64,000 nucleotides of DNA from Longimicrobiales bacterium (lineage in GTDB: Bacteria > Gemmatimonadota > Gemmatimonadetes > Longimicrobiales > Gaopeijiaceae), in contig OY282361.1 in assembly GCA_958295645.1 (NCBI GenBank), positions 1,268,501-1,332,500 of the forward strand. The letters are read 5' to 3'. Numbering within the stretch: the first letter of the stretch is position 1; each line of letters starts with the position of its first letter. This document shows, piece after piece, positions 26,753 through 34,606 of this stretch. The translations under genes were made by a program, and so were the position numbers. The notes below the pieces were generated by a model. It was not told the DNA's origin, did no database searches, and saw only the letters and a list, made by a program, of their open reading frames with translations.

Positions 26753-27648
26753 TCGTCCGCTACGTCATCGAACACGCGATGGAGTTCCGATACAGCCGCC
26801 CCGTGCACCTGTCGGTGATGACGTTGCATCTGCGGCCCGCGCAGCACCGGCGCCAGATCCTGCGCGATTTCTCGATCGACACCGATCCCGCAGGCCCGCT
26901 GTTCAGCTTCTCCGATCCTTTCGGCAACACGGGACACTTCTTGGACCGTCCCGCCCCACACGACATGCTCGTGCTCAAGGCGCGCTCCCGCGTCGAAGCC
27001 GTTTCCGGAGAGCCCGTGCCCGCCCGGCTGGCGCCCGGCTCCTGGCCCCTGCTCCGAAATGCCGCCGGCGACCCGGACTTGTGGCCCATGCTCAACCCGA
27101 GCCGCTTCGTTCGCCCGTCCCCGGCTCTGAAGGCCTTCGTGGAGGTGCGCAACCTCAAGCCGGCCGACGACCCTCTGGCCACCGTGCACGAGTTGTGCGC
27201 GGACTTGCACGCGGCCTTCGAGTACGCGCCGGGCGCCACCGACGCCGGCTCCCCCATAGAGCACATCTTGGAGACGGGCCGCGGCGTCTGCCAGGACTAC
27301 GCCCACGTGATGGCTTCGATCGCGCGCCTCTGGAGAATCCCCTGCCGCTATGTCTCCGGCTACCTGGGTCCGCCGCCCGCGGACGCCAGCCGGCGAGAGG
27401 GGATGGCGAGCAGCCACAGCCACGCTTGGGTCGAGTGCTGGTTCCCGGAGCTGGGATGGACGGCCTTCGACCCCACGAACGACACGGTCGGCGACGAACG
27501 ACACGTGCGCGTGGCCGTCGGCCGCGACTACGCCGACGTCGCGCCCGCCCGGGGCGTGTACCGGGGCGAGGCCGAGTCCACGCTGGAGACCCTGGTTTCC
27601 GTCTCGCGTCGGTTGTGGGACCCCGCCCAAGACCACGGCTGCAGTTGA
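26749..27648 (+). CDS. Transglutaminase-like cysteine protease/amidase family protein
   Basis: A 299-residue transglutaminase-fold protein with the Bact_transglu_N domain (VIEHAMEFRYSRPVHLSVMT, residues 4-23). The catalytic triad is visible: Cys in ETGRGVCQDYAHVM, His in SSHSHAWVECWF and Asp in WTAFDPTND. Members of the ATP-grasp/alpha-E cassette probably cut or transfer the amide bond made by the ATP-grasp partner. It begins with GTG overlapping the alpha-E stop. The Anbu proteasome-like subunit that completes this cassette in some bacteria is not found here. Confidence 0.93.
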   Translation: MIVRYVIEHAMEFRYSRPVHLSVMTLHLRPAQHRRQILRDFSIDTDPAGPLFSFSDPFGNTGHFLDRPAPHDMLVLKARSRVEAVSGEPVPARLAPGSWPLLRNAAGDPDLWPMLNPSRFVRPSPALKAFVEVRNLKPADDPLATVHELCADLHAAFEYAPGATDAGSPIEHILETGRGVCQDYAHVMASIARLWRIPCRYVSGYLGPPPADASRREGMASSHSHAWVECWFPELGWTAFDPTNDTVGDERHVRVAVGRDYADVAPARGVYRGEAESTLETLVSVSRRLWDPAQDHGCS

Positions 27649-27736
27649 TGAGCCTGCCCGAAGGCAACATATTTCGCGTTCTGCCTAGTCTTGGCGCACA
27701 GTCCTCGAGGCCGCCGCCTCCTCCCATGGAGATCCA

Positions 27737-28480
27737 ATGACCACAAGAACGATTCGCAGGCCGTTGCTCCTCGCCCTGGCCTGCCTAGCCTTCGTCGGCG
27801 TGCCCGCCCAAGCCCAGGTCTCGCTGGGCGCGGACATCGTCAGCCGCTACGTGTGGCGCGGCATCGACTTCGGCGATTCCTGGACGATTCAGCCGTCGGT
27901 CAGCTTCGCCGGGCGAGGCTTCGAAGTCGGCGCATGGGCGTCCTACGGCGTGGACGGGATCAACGAGAACGACCTGTACGTGACCTACACCTTCGCCACC
28001 GAGTCGGGAACCACGTTTGCTCTGGGACTGAACGACTACTACTTCCCCGATCCTACCAATCCCGAGGCGCCCGAGTTCTTCTCCACCAACGCGCACGCCA
28101 TCGAGCCTTTCGTCTCCTTCTCAGGCCCGGCGAGCTTTCCGCTGGAGCTGTCTGCGGGAGTCGTCTTCGCCCCGGTGCCGGAGGAGCCCGAGCCCGTGGT
28201 GGGAGGGCGAGAGAAGCTCGACCGGCAATCGACGCTGTACTTCGAGATCGGCGTGCCTTTTTCCAAGGGCGGCGCGGATCTGCGGCTGCACCTCGGCGGC
28301 GTCGGAGGCAAGAGCGTCTTCTACGGCACCAAGGGGGGCGGGATCATCACGACCGGCATCTCGGCTTCGAAAGCGATCGCAGTCGGAGAGTCGTTCGAGA
28401 TTCCGGTCACCCTGAGCTACATCCTCAACCCCGCTTCGGAGCAGTCGTTTCTCGTCTTCGGCCTGACGCTCTCGCCGTAA
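27737..28480 (+). CDS. TorF family putative porin
   Basis: A 247-residue exported beta-barrel. The signal peptide ends VPAQAQ, and the mature part begins VSLGADIVSRYVWRGIDFGD, which is the recognised start of the TorF/Gcw_chp family of putative porins. Alternating amphipathic strands continue to the end (SFLVFGLTLSP). Function in vivo is unknown. It begins 88 bases after the transglutaminase gene and may have its own promoter. Confidence 0.8.
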   Translation: MTTRTIRRPLLLALACLAFVGVPAQAQVSLGADIVSRYVWRGIDFGDSWTIQPSVSFAGRGFEVGAWASYGVDGINENDLYVTYTFATESGTTFALGLNDYYFPDPTNPEAPEFFSTNAHAIEPFVSFSGPASFPLELSAGVVFAPVPEEPEPVVGGREKLDRQSTLYFEIGVPFSKGGADLRLHLGGVGGKSVFYGTKGGGIITTGISASKAIAVGESFEIPVTLSYILNPASEQSFLVFGLTLSP

Positions 28481-28494
28481 GGAGGCGTGGGCGA

Positions 28495-28568
28495 TCGGGG
28501 CGCCCGGATTTGAACCGGGGACCTCCTGCTCCCAAAGCAGGCGCGCTACCGGACTGCGCCACGCCCCG
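28495..28568 (-). tRNA. tRNA-Pro (anticodon TGG)
   Basis: A complete cloverleaf on the minus strand, starting at 28568: acceptor CGGGGCG pairs with CGCCCCG, the D arm is GCGCAGTCCGGTAGCGC, the anticodon arm CCTGC-TTTGGGA-GCAGG reads TGG, and the T arm is CCCGG-TTCAAAT-CCGGG. Discriminator A. CCA is not encoded. It lies between the TorF gene and the DUF4105 gene, opposite to both. Confidence 0.97.
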
Positions 28569-28589
28569 CCCACGGCCGAAGCGTTTCTA

Positions 28590-29981
28590 GTGTCGCGCAT
28601 CGGGGCGGTTCGCGGTAGGTCTGGACGCTCGGTCGCACGGGCCGGGCAAGGCGCCCGGACGGCCTGTTCGGGGCGCCGGCGTCTTCGGGCGACGAGCGTG
28701 GCCTGCGGGGTCGCAGTCGCGGCCGGACTCGCCGCGACCGCGACGCCGGCTGTGGCGAGCAACGCCTTCTCCGGACAGGACGCCGCCGGGCAGGACGCCG
28801 TGGCCGCGCAAGGAAGCTCGCTGACGTTTCATCTTCTTACCGCGGAACCGGGCGACGCGCTCTGGGAGTTGTTCGGCCACAACGCCCTTCTCGTGCGGGA
28901 TTCCGCCACGGGGTACGAGGCGGCGTTCAACTACGGCCTCTTCGACTTTGGCGAACCGGGCTTTGCGGCCCGCTTTGTCCGCGGCCACATGACGTACTGG
29001 GTGGACGCGGTTCCCCTGGCCCCGATGCTCGCCCGCTACCGGGAGCAGAACCGGCGGGTCTGGGCCCAGGAACTCGACTTGGAGCCGAGGCAGAAGGCGG
29101 CGCTCATGTCGGCGCTCCGGCGGGCGGCGCTACCCGAGAACCGCTACTACCGCTACGACTACTTCCGCGACAACTGCTCGACCAAGCTGAGGGACGTTCT
29201 GGACGCCGCGCTGGACGGGCAGATCCGGGCGGCTGCCGACAGCGCCCCCGCTTCGAGCACGTGGAGAACCCATACGCGCCGGCTCACCGCTCGCAACGCC
29301 GTGGGGTACCTGGGGATTCAGATGCTGGCCGGGCCGCGTGCCGACGAGGCGACGACGGCTTGGCAGGACATGTGGGTGCCCATGAAGTTGCGCGACACCT
29401 TGGCCGGCTTGTCGGTGGAGGGAGCGGACGGCCGCCGGAGACCGCTGGTTCGTTCGGAGGAACTCTGGGCGGAGTCGGATCGTGCGCCGGAACCGGCCCA
29501 TCCTCCGTCCTTCACGCTGCCCTTCTTCTTCGCCGGCTTGGCAACGGCTCTTCTCTTCGTCGTCTTCGCGCACTGGGCCGCAACGCCAAGCCGCGCCGGC
29601 GCCTGGGCGTTCGGGACCGCCGGAGTGGCCTGGGGCCTCTTCTGCGGACTCGTCTCCGCGGTCGTCGTCGGAATGCACTGGACCGACCACGAGTTCCTCT
29701 ACATGAACCGGAACGTCCTGGTCTTCAGCCCCGTCGGCTTGGGCTACGCCGTGGTGGCGCCGCTTGCCGCCCGCCGGATGTTCGCGGCCCCCAGGTGGTC
29801 CTGGATAGCGGCGACTTCCGTCCTGCTGTCGGTCTTGGCCCTGGCGCTCTGGGCAATCCCGGGCTCGCGCCAGGAGAACTTGGAATGGATCGCCTTCGGC
29901 CTGCCGATCCATGCCGGACTGTGGTGGTCGATGAACCGGGTGCCGATGTCTCGCTACGTGGATGCAAGCATCCCGCTCTGA
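28590..29981 (+). CDS. DUF4105 (Lnb N-terminal domain) membrane protein
   Basis: About 463 residues. A signal/anchor region (residues 33-57) is followed by a periplasmic DUF4105 domain with a histidine in WELFGHNALLVRD and a cysteine in YDYFRDNCSTKLRD, a Cys/His arrangement like NlpC/P60-type enzymes, then five hydrophobic helices from about residue 305 on. DUF4105 is the N-terminal domain of Lnb, reported as a lipoprotein N-acyltransferase in Bacteroides that lack Lnt; the same activity is a reasonable inference here. GTG 28590 is the first start after tRNA-Pro and has no good ribosome-binding site, so the first 30 residues are uncertain. Confidence 0.75.
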   Translation: MSRIGAVRGRSGRSVARAGQGARTACSGRRRLRATSVACGVAVAAGLAATATPAVASNAFSGQDAAGQDAVAAQGSSLTFHLLTAEPGDALWELFGHNALLVRDSATGYEAAFNYGLFDFGEPGFAARFVRGHMTYWVDAVPLAPMLARYREQNRRVWAQELDLEPRQKAALMSALRRAALPENRYYRYDYFRDNCSTKLRDVLDAALDGQIRAAADSAPASSTWRTHTRRLTARNAVGYLGIQMLAGPRADEATTAWQDMWVPMKLRDTLAGLSVEGADGRRRPLVRSEELWAESDRAPEPAHPPSFTLPFFFAGLATALLFVVFAHWAATPSRAGAWAFGTAGVAWGLFCGLVSAVVVGMHWTDHEFLYMNRNVLVFSPVGLGYAVVAPLAARRMFAAPRWSWIAATSVLLSVLALALWAIPGSRQENLEWIAFGLPIHAGLWWSMNRVPMSRYVDASIPL

Positions 29982-29993
29982 CGGGCGCGGCGA

Positions 29994-30614
29994 CTAGCGG
30001 CCTTCGAGGAACCCCGCCAACGCCCGGAACGCCTTGCCGCGGTGGCTGCGTTCGTTCTTCTCCTCGGGCGCAAGCTCGGCGAACGATCGCTGGGCCTCTT
30101 CGTCCAGGAAGAGGGGGTCGTAGCCAAACCCACCGGAGCCCCGGGGCAGGCGCAGGATTCTTCCGGGGGCCTCTCCTCGAAAGGAGTGGAGGGCGCCGGC
30201 CATGGGATCGAAGAGCGCCGCGACGCACACGTAGCGGGCGCGGCGTCCGGCGGGCGGCACCTCCGCCAGGAGCTTCAGCAAGTGTTGGTTGTTGGCGTCG
30301 TCCCGGCTCAGTCCGGGGTAGTCGGCCAGGGGGGCGAAGCGCTTCGTGCGCACGCCGGGGCGGTCTCCCAAGGCCTGCACCTCGAGCCCGGAGTCGTCGG
30401 CGACCACGAGCCGTCCGGACCGACGCCCGAAGTATCGCGCCTTGGCGGCGGCGTTCTCCTCGAACGTGGCGTAGCGCTCCAGGTCCTCTTCGTCCTTCGA
30501 CCAGGCCACGCCGGCGGCATCGAGAGAAAGGACCCTGGGCGTCGCGGCCGCGAGTATGGCGCGCGCTTCCTTCGCCTTGTGAGCGCTTCTCGTGGCAAGC
30601 AAGAACTCGGTCAC
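29994..30614 (-). CDS. rdgB: XTP/dITP diphosphatase (RdgB/HAM1)
   Basis: A 206-residue house-cleaning pyrophosphatase removing dITP, XTP and related non-standard purine nucleotides. Family motifs: LLATRSAHKAKEARAIL (the usual TxNxxK is TRSAHK), TFEENAAAKARYF, VVADDSGLEV, PGVRTKRFA and GSGGFGYDPLFL, with RSHRGKAFRAL near the end. The start is GTG overlapping the rfaE2 stop (GTGA), making it the last gene of the antiporter operon. Confidence 0.93.
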   Translation of the reverse strand: MTEFLLATRSAHKAKEARAILAAATPRVLSLDAAGVAWSKDEEDLERYATFEENAAAKARYFGRRSGRLVVADDSGLEVQALGDRPGVRTKRFAPLADYPGLSRDDANNQHLLKLLAEVPPAGRRARYVCVAALFDPMAGALHSFRGEAPGRILRLPRGSGGFGYDPLFLDEEAQRSFAELAPEEKNERSHRGKAFRALAGFLEGR

Positions 30615-31129
30615 GCGGGTTCCGTGCCTCCAGCTTGGCGAATGCGATCCGCCAGCGCGGTGGAAGAGTGGCCGGGCACCAACGGCACGGTCGCCACGAC
30701 GCCGCCGCGCCTCTCGACGATCGGGCCGCCCGCCATCGCCTTCGCGTCGTAGTCTCCTCCCTTGACGAGAACGTCGGGCTGCAACGCGGCGATCAGGGAC
30801 TCCGGCGTGTCCTCGTCGAACAAGGTCACGCAGTCCACGGACTCCAACGCGGCGACGACGGCGGCGCGAGCCTCTTCTCCCACGAAGGGGCGTCCCCTGC
30901 CCTTTCCGAGACGGCGGGCCGAGGCGTCGGTGTTGACGCCGACCACCAGCGCGTCGCCCATGCGGCGGGCCCTGTCCAGGTACTCCACGTGGCCAGCGTG
31001 CAGGAGGTCGAAGCATCCGTTGGTGAACACCAGGCGGAACGAACGCCCGGGACCGAAACGCGCTTCAGCTTCGCCGCGGGAAAGCGTCTTGGCGGCCGGA
31101 CTGCGCGGGCCTGCCGGAGCGCCGGCCAC
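30611..31129 (-). CDS. rfaE2: D-glycero-beta-D-manno-heptose 1-phosphate adenylyltransferase
   Basis: A 172-residue cytidylyltransferase-fold enzyme that makes ADP-heptose for the LPS core. It has the HxGH motif in VFTNGCFDLLHAGHVEYLD, VGVNTDASARRLGKG with GRPFVGEEARAAVVAAL, VLVKGGDYD and the nucleotide loop PGHSSTALADRI. It corresponds to the C-terminal half of E. coli HldE; the kinase half is a separate gene at 61766-62797. It starts ten bases after the last antiporter subunit and overlaps rdgB. Confidence 0.93.
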   Translation of the reverse strand: MAGAPAGPRSPAAKTLSRGEAEARFGPGRSFRLVFTNGCFDLLHAGHVEYLDRARRMGDALVVGVNTDASARRLGKGRGRPFVGEEARAAVVAALESVDCVTLFDEDTPESLIAALQPDVLVKGGDYDAKAMAGGPIVERRGGVVATVPLVPGHSSTALADRIRQAGGTEPA

Positions 31130-31138
31130 CGCGAGCCG

Positions 31139-32842
31139 TCAGAGGAACTGAAAGAGGAGAAAGGCCGCCAACATGATCGCGACCCAAAGGACCATGCTTC
31201 CGGCGGGCCAGCTTCGGGCCAGCGGGCCGTGAGGGCCATGCGCGCGGAAGGCGCCTTCGTACATCGGCCGCGCCACCCCGGCCGCCGCGGAGCGCAGTGC
31301 GACGCCGGCCTGCGCCACGGCGTCGCCCGTGCGGCGCACGAGGCGAGCTCCAGCGCGCCGGTAGAACCAGTCCGCGTCCAAGTTGACCGCCCGAATCTCG
31401 GCCGGATAGATCTTGAGCAGCTGGAACACGACGATCGCGCCGATCGCAAACGCGAGCAACTGAATCTGCGTCAGCACGTGGCTCGCGTCGTAGGGGTGGT
31501 AGTCCACCGCGTACGGGAGCAGGCCGTAGAGGAGCCCCGGCCGGACTCCGATGGCCACGCAGGCTATGGCGGCTACGGTCATGGCGGCCAGCATGTTGCG
31601 CGGGGGCTCGCGCGTGCGGATGCCCGAGTCCTGCGCGAAGAACGCGAAGAAGGGGATCTTGATGCCCGCGTGTTCGACGACTCCGGCCGACGCGAAGAGC
31701 ATGACGGGCCATATCCACATGTAGCCCCCGTCGATCAGGGCCGACATGATCATCGACTTGGAGACGAAGCCGTTGAACAAGGGCACGGCTGAAATCGACG
31801 CGGCTCCGATCATGCAAAGGACGGCCGTGAACGGCATGGTCTTGTAGAGTCCGCCCAGGTCGGAGGCCTTCGTCTTTCCGGTCATGTGCATGACGGCGCC
31901 CATGGACATGAACAGCAGTCCCTTGAAGAGGACGTCGTTGAAGGCGTGGGCGACCGCCCCGTTGATGGCCAGCGCGCTCCCCACTCCAATGCCGCAGACC
32001 ATGAAGCCGATCTGGTTGATCATGGAATACGCGAGCGTGCGCCGCAGATCGTTCTCGATGACCGCGTAGAAGATCGGGAAGCAGGCCATGGCCGCCCCGG
32101 CGTAGACGAGGATCTCGGTCTCGGGGAACCCGCGGGCCAGCGCGTAGACCGCCACCTTGGTCGTGAACGCGCTCAGGAAGACGGTGCCGGTCGGCGTTCC
32201 CTCGGGATAGGCGTCGATCAGCCAGCTGTGCAGCAACGGGAACGCCGCCTTCACGCCGATGGCCAGGAAGATCAGCCAACCCGACAGGCCGTCCAGGCCG
32301 ACGAAGCCGAAGGACAGGGTGCCGGTCTCGTGCACGCGCATCAGCGCCCCGGCCAAGAGCGCCACGCCGGACACGACCTGGACGACCAGGTACCTCATGC
32401 CGGCCCGGGCCGATCCGGGCCCGCGGCGCGACCAGATCAGGAACGCCGAACTGACCGCCAGCAGCTCCCAGAACACGAACAGCGAAATGAAGTCGCCCGC
32501 GAAGACGGCCCCGAGGGCGCTTCCAGCGTAAACCAGCGCCGCGACGTGCTGGACCGTGGCGTTCTCGGCCTTCTTGAGATGCAGCGAATAGACGACCGCG
32601 ATGAACGCCGCCAAGTGGAACAGATAGCCGAACAAGAGGCTCAGCCGGTCCGCCCGAACCGGTTCCAGCACGTAGCCCAGGAACTCCAGCTGCCATGCGT
32701 AGCCTTCTTCGACGCCCCACACGTTCAGCGCGCCGGCCACGGGCACGAGGACGAGGAGAACCTTGCGAACCGTCCCCCGCGTCACGGCCGCGAGCAACGC
32801 CCCGACAAAGAAGACCAGGAACGGAGGCAGGCTACTCGTCAT
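31139..32842 (-). CDS. mrpD: Mrp-type cation/proton antiporter subunit D, third copy
   Basis: A 567-residue membrane subunit related to MrpD and NuoN/NuoM. The key charged helices are FVFWELLAVSSAFLIW (Glu), GVKAAFPLLHSWLIDAYP (Lys and His) and AFTTKVAVYALARG, and the discontinuous helix region LAYSMINQIGFMVCG follows. It is longer than the other two D-type subunits because of a C-terminal extension (about residues 440-567) that ends in a further transmembrane helix after a cytoplasmic, Ala/Arg-rich stretch. It is the last antiporter gene, overlapping the small membrane protein by 11 bases. Confidence 0.92.
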   Translation of the reverse strand: MTSSLPPFLVFFVGALLAAVTRGTVRKVLLVLVPVAGALNVWGVEEGYAWQLEFLGYVLEPVRADRLSLLFGYLFHLAAFIAVVYSLHLKKAENATVQHVAALVYAGSALGAVFAGDFISLFVFWELLAVSSAFLIWSRRGPGSARAGMRYLVVQVVSGVALLAGALMRVHETGTLSFGFVGLDGLSGWLIFLAIGVKAAFPLLHSWLIDAYPEGTPTGTVFLSAFTTKVAVYALARGFPETEILVYAGAAMACFPIFYAVIENDLRRTLAYSMINQIGFMVCGIGVGSALAINGAVAHAFNDVLFKGLLFMSMGAVMHMTGKTKASDLGGLYKTMPFTAVLCMIGAASISAVPLFNGFVSKSMIMSALIDGGYMWIWPVMLFASAGVVEHAGIKIPFFAFFAQDSGIRTREPPRNMLAAMTVAAIACVAIGVRPGLLYGLLPYAVDYHPYDASHVLTQIQLLAFAIGAIVVFQLLKIYPAEIRAVNLDADWFYRRAGARLVRRTGDAVAQAGVALRSAAAGVARPMYEGAFRAHGPHGPLARSWPAGSMVLWVAIMLAAFLLFQFL

Positions 32843-33134
32843 CGTAGTAGTCCTCCGGCCGCATCACGAGCCGCCGCAACGCCTTCGAGACCAGGATCAG
32901 ACCGGAAATGCCCAGAAAACCGTACAGCGCATGGAAGAGCGGCACCTCTTCCCACGGATGCTCGCCGTGGATGTCGGCGAGGAAGCCGGCGACGACCGCC
33001 GCAACGCAAAGCCCGAGGAAGCCGAGCAGTATCCGCTTGGACCACCGGGGGGGCACGCTGTTCGGGCCGTGTTGGGCCGGGGGCCTGCCCGCTTCGGGCG
33101 GCTGGAGGGAATCCGGGGAGCGCTTCTCGTTCAT
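32832..33134 (-). CDS. Small two-helix membrane protein of the antiporter operon
   Basis: A 100-residue protein with a polar, Pro-rich first 28 residues, two transmembrane helices (about 33-53 and 68-85) with the loop HGEHPWEEVPLFHALYG between them, and the basic/acidic tail RRLVMRPEDYYDDE. I recognise similar unassigned small proteins between MrpD-like genes in other Mrp/Mbh-type operons, but no function is known. It overlaps the D2 stop by one base and the D3 start by 11 bases, so it is surely translated with them. The HxxxxWE loop facing the periplasm could be structural. Confidence 0.8.
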   Translation of the reverse strand: MNEKRSPDSLQPPEAGRPPAQHGPNSVPPRWSKRILLGFLGLCVAAVVAGFLADIHGEHPWEEVPLFHALYGFLGISGLILVSKALRRLVMRPEDYYDDE

Positions 33135-34606
33135 CACTGTCCCACCACCGCCGCCATCAGCCTGTAGACGGGTTCGGGATAGACGAACAGCGCGACGCAG
33201 GCCACCGCGGTCGCGACGATTGCGACCAGCGAGCAGACCGGCGCCTCTCGAACTTGCGTGGGCGGCTGGGCCGTGGACGCGGCGCCGAAGAATCCCTTCA
33301 GAGGGACCTCCATCAGATAGGCGAGCGACATGAGCGAGCTCAGCATCAGCACCACCAGCAACCCGGCCTGATCCGCTTCGAGCGCGCCCAGCCCCAGGAA
33401 CCACTTGCTCCAGGAACCGCCGGCGGGCGGCAGCCCGGCGATGCAAAGCGCGCCCAGGACGAAGGCGAAGAAGGTGACCGGCATCGCGCGGCCCAGTCCG
33501 TTCAGCTGGCTCACCTTGGTCTTGTGGGCGGCCACCATGATGGCGCCCGCGCAGAAGAACAGAGTGATCTTGCCGAAGGCGTGCATGACGATGTGCATGC
33601 CGCCGCCGACGATCCCCCAGCTGTTGGCCAGCATCGCGCCCAAGACGATGTAGGAGAGCTGACCCACGGTGGAATACGCGAGGCGGGCCTTCAGGTTGTC
33701 CTTGCGCAACGCCACGAACGAGGCCAGCAGGATCGTGGCGGCGGCGGCCCACATCAACCACACCGAGGCGTTCGTGGCCCTCACGAAGTCCAGGCCGAAC
33801 ACGTAGACGGTGATCTTCAGGACCGCGAACACGCCTGCCTTCACCACGGCGACGGCGTGCAGCAAGGCGCTGACCGGCGTGGGCGCCACCATGGCCGCGG
33901 GCAGCCAGCGATGGAAGGGCATGACGGCGGCCTTGCCGATCCCGAACACGAAGAGCGCCAGCAGAAGGGGGACGGCGGCCGTGTTGGTCCAGCGTCCCTC
34001 GAGGATGCCGCCGGGACGAAAGTCCAGCGTGCCGGCGACCGAGTACGTCCAGGCGATGGCCAACAGCTGGAACACGATCGACGTCGAGAAGAGAACGCCC
34101 AGGTAGATGCGGCCCGCGCGCTTGGCCGCCTCCGAGCCCGCGTGAGCCACCAGCGGAAACGTGGTCAGCGACAGCACTTCGTAGAAGACGAAGAGCGTGA
34201 ACAAGTTGCCCGCGAAGGCCACCCCGATGGCCGAGGCGATCGCGTAGGCGAAGAACACGTAGAAGCGGGTTTGGTTGCGTTCTCCGTGGCCGCGCATGTA
34301 CCCGATAGCGTACAGCGTCGTCACGATCCACAAGAAGGACGCGACGAGGGCGAACACCACTCCCAAGGGCTCCGCCGCCAACGACAGCGTGATGCCGGGA
34401 ATCGGCTCGGCGAGCACGACGGCCTCCCCGCCTGGGGCGCCGCTGCTCACCGTGCGGTAGATGCCGCACACGATCAAGAACAGCAGGGTCGCGGAGACCA
34501 GGCTCGCCGCCTCCCGGGCGTTCGGACGCGACCGCAGCAACAGGACGAACACGGTGCCGACCACGGGGACCAGCAGCGCCAGGACCAGCATGGCGGCCGG
34601 CGTCAC
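33134..34606 (-). CDS. mrpD: Mrp-type antiporter subunit D, second copy
   Basis: A 490-residue D-type subunit. Ion-translocation markers are LFVFYEVLSLTTFPLVAH (Glu), GIGKAAVMPFHRWLPAAMV (Lys, His) and ALLHAVAVVKAGVFAVLK, with ARLAYSTVGQLSYIVLGAML and GGMHIVMHAFGKITLFFCAG in the second half. The family is proton-translocating, using a central lysine/glutamate chain. It overlaps the D1 gene by four bases. Closest in feel to the Mbh/NuoL-like paralogue. Confidence 0.93.
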   Translation of the reverse strand: MTPAAMLVLALLVPVVGTVFVLLLRSRPNAREAASLVSATLLFLIVCGIYRTVSSGAPGGEAVVLAEPIPGITLSLAAEPLGVVFALVASFLWIVTTLYAIGYMRGHGERNQTRFYVFFAYAIASAIGVAFAGNLFTLFVFYEVLSLTTFPLVAHAGSEAAKRAGRIYLGVLFSTSIVFQLLAIAWTYSVAGTLDFRPGGILEGRWTNTAAVPLLLALFVFGIGKAAVMPFHRWLPAAMVAPTPVSALLHAVAVVKAGVFAVLKITVYVFGLDFVRATNASVWLMWAAAATILLASFVALRKDNLKARLAYSTVGQLSYIVLGAMLANSWGIVGGGMHIVMHAFGKITLFFCAGAIMVAAHKTKVSQLNGLGRAMPVTFFAFVLGALCIAGLPPAGGSWSKWFLGLGALEADQAGLLVVLMLSSLMSLAYLMEVPLKGFFGAASTAQPPTQVREAPVCSLVAIVATAVACVALFVYPEPVYRLMAAVVGQ

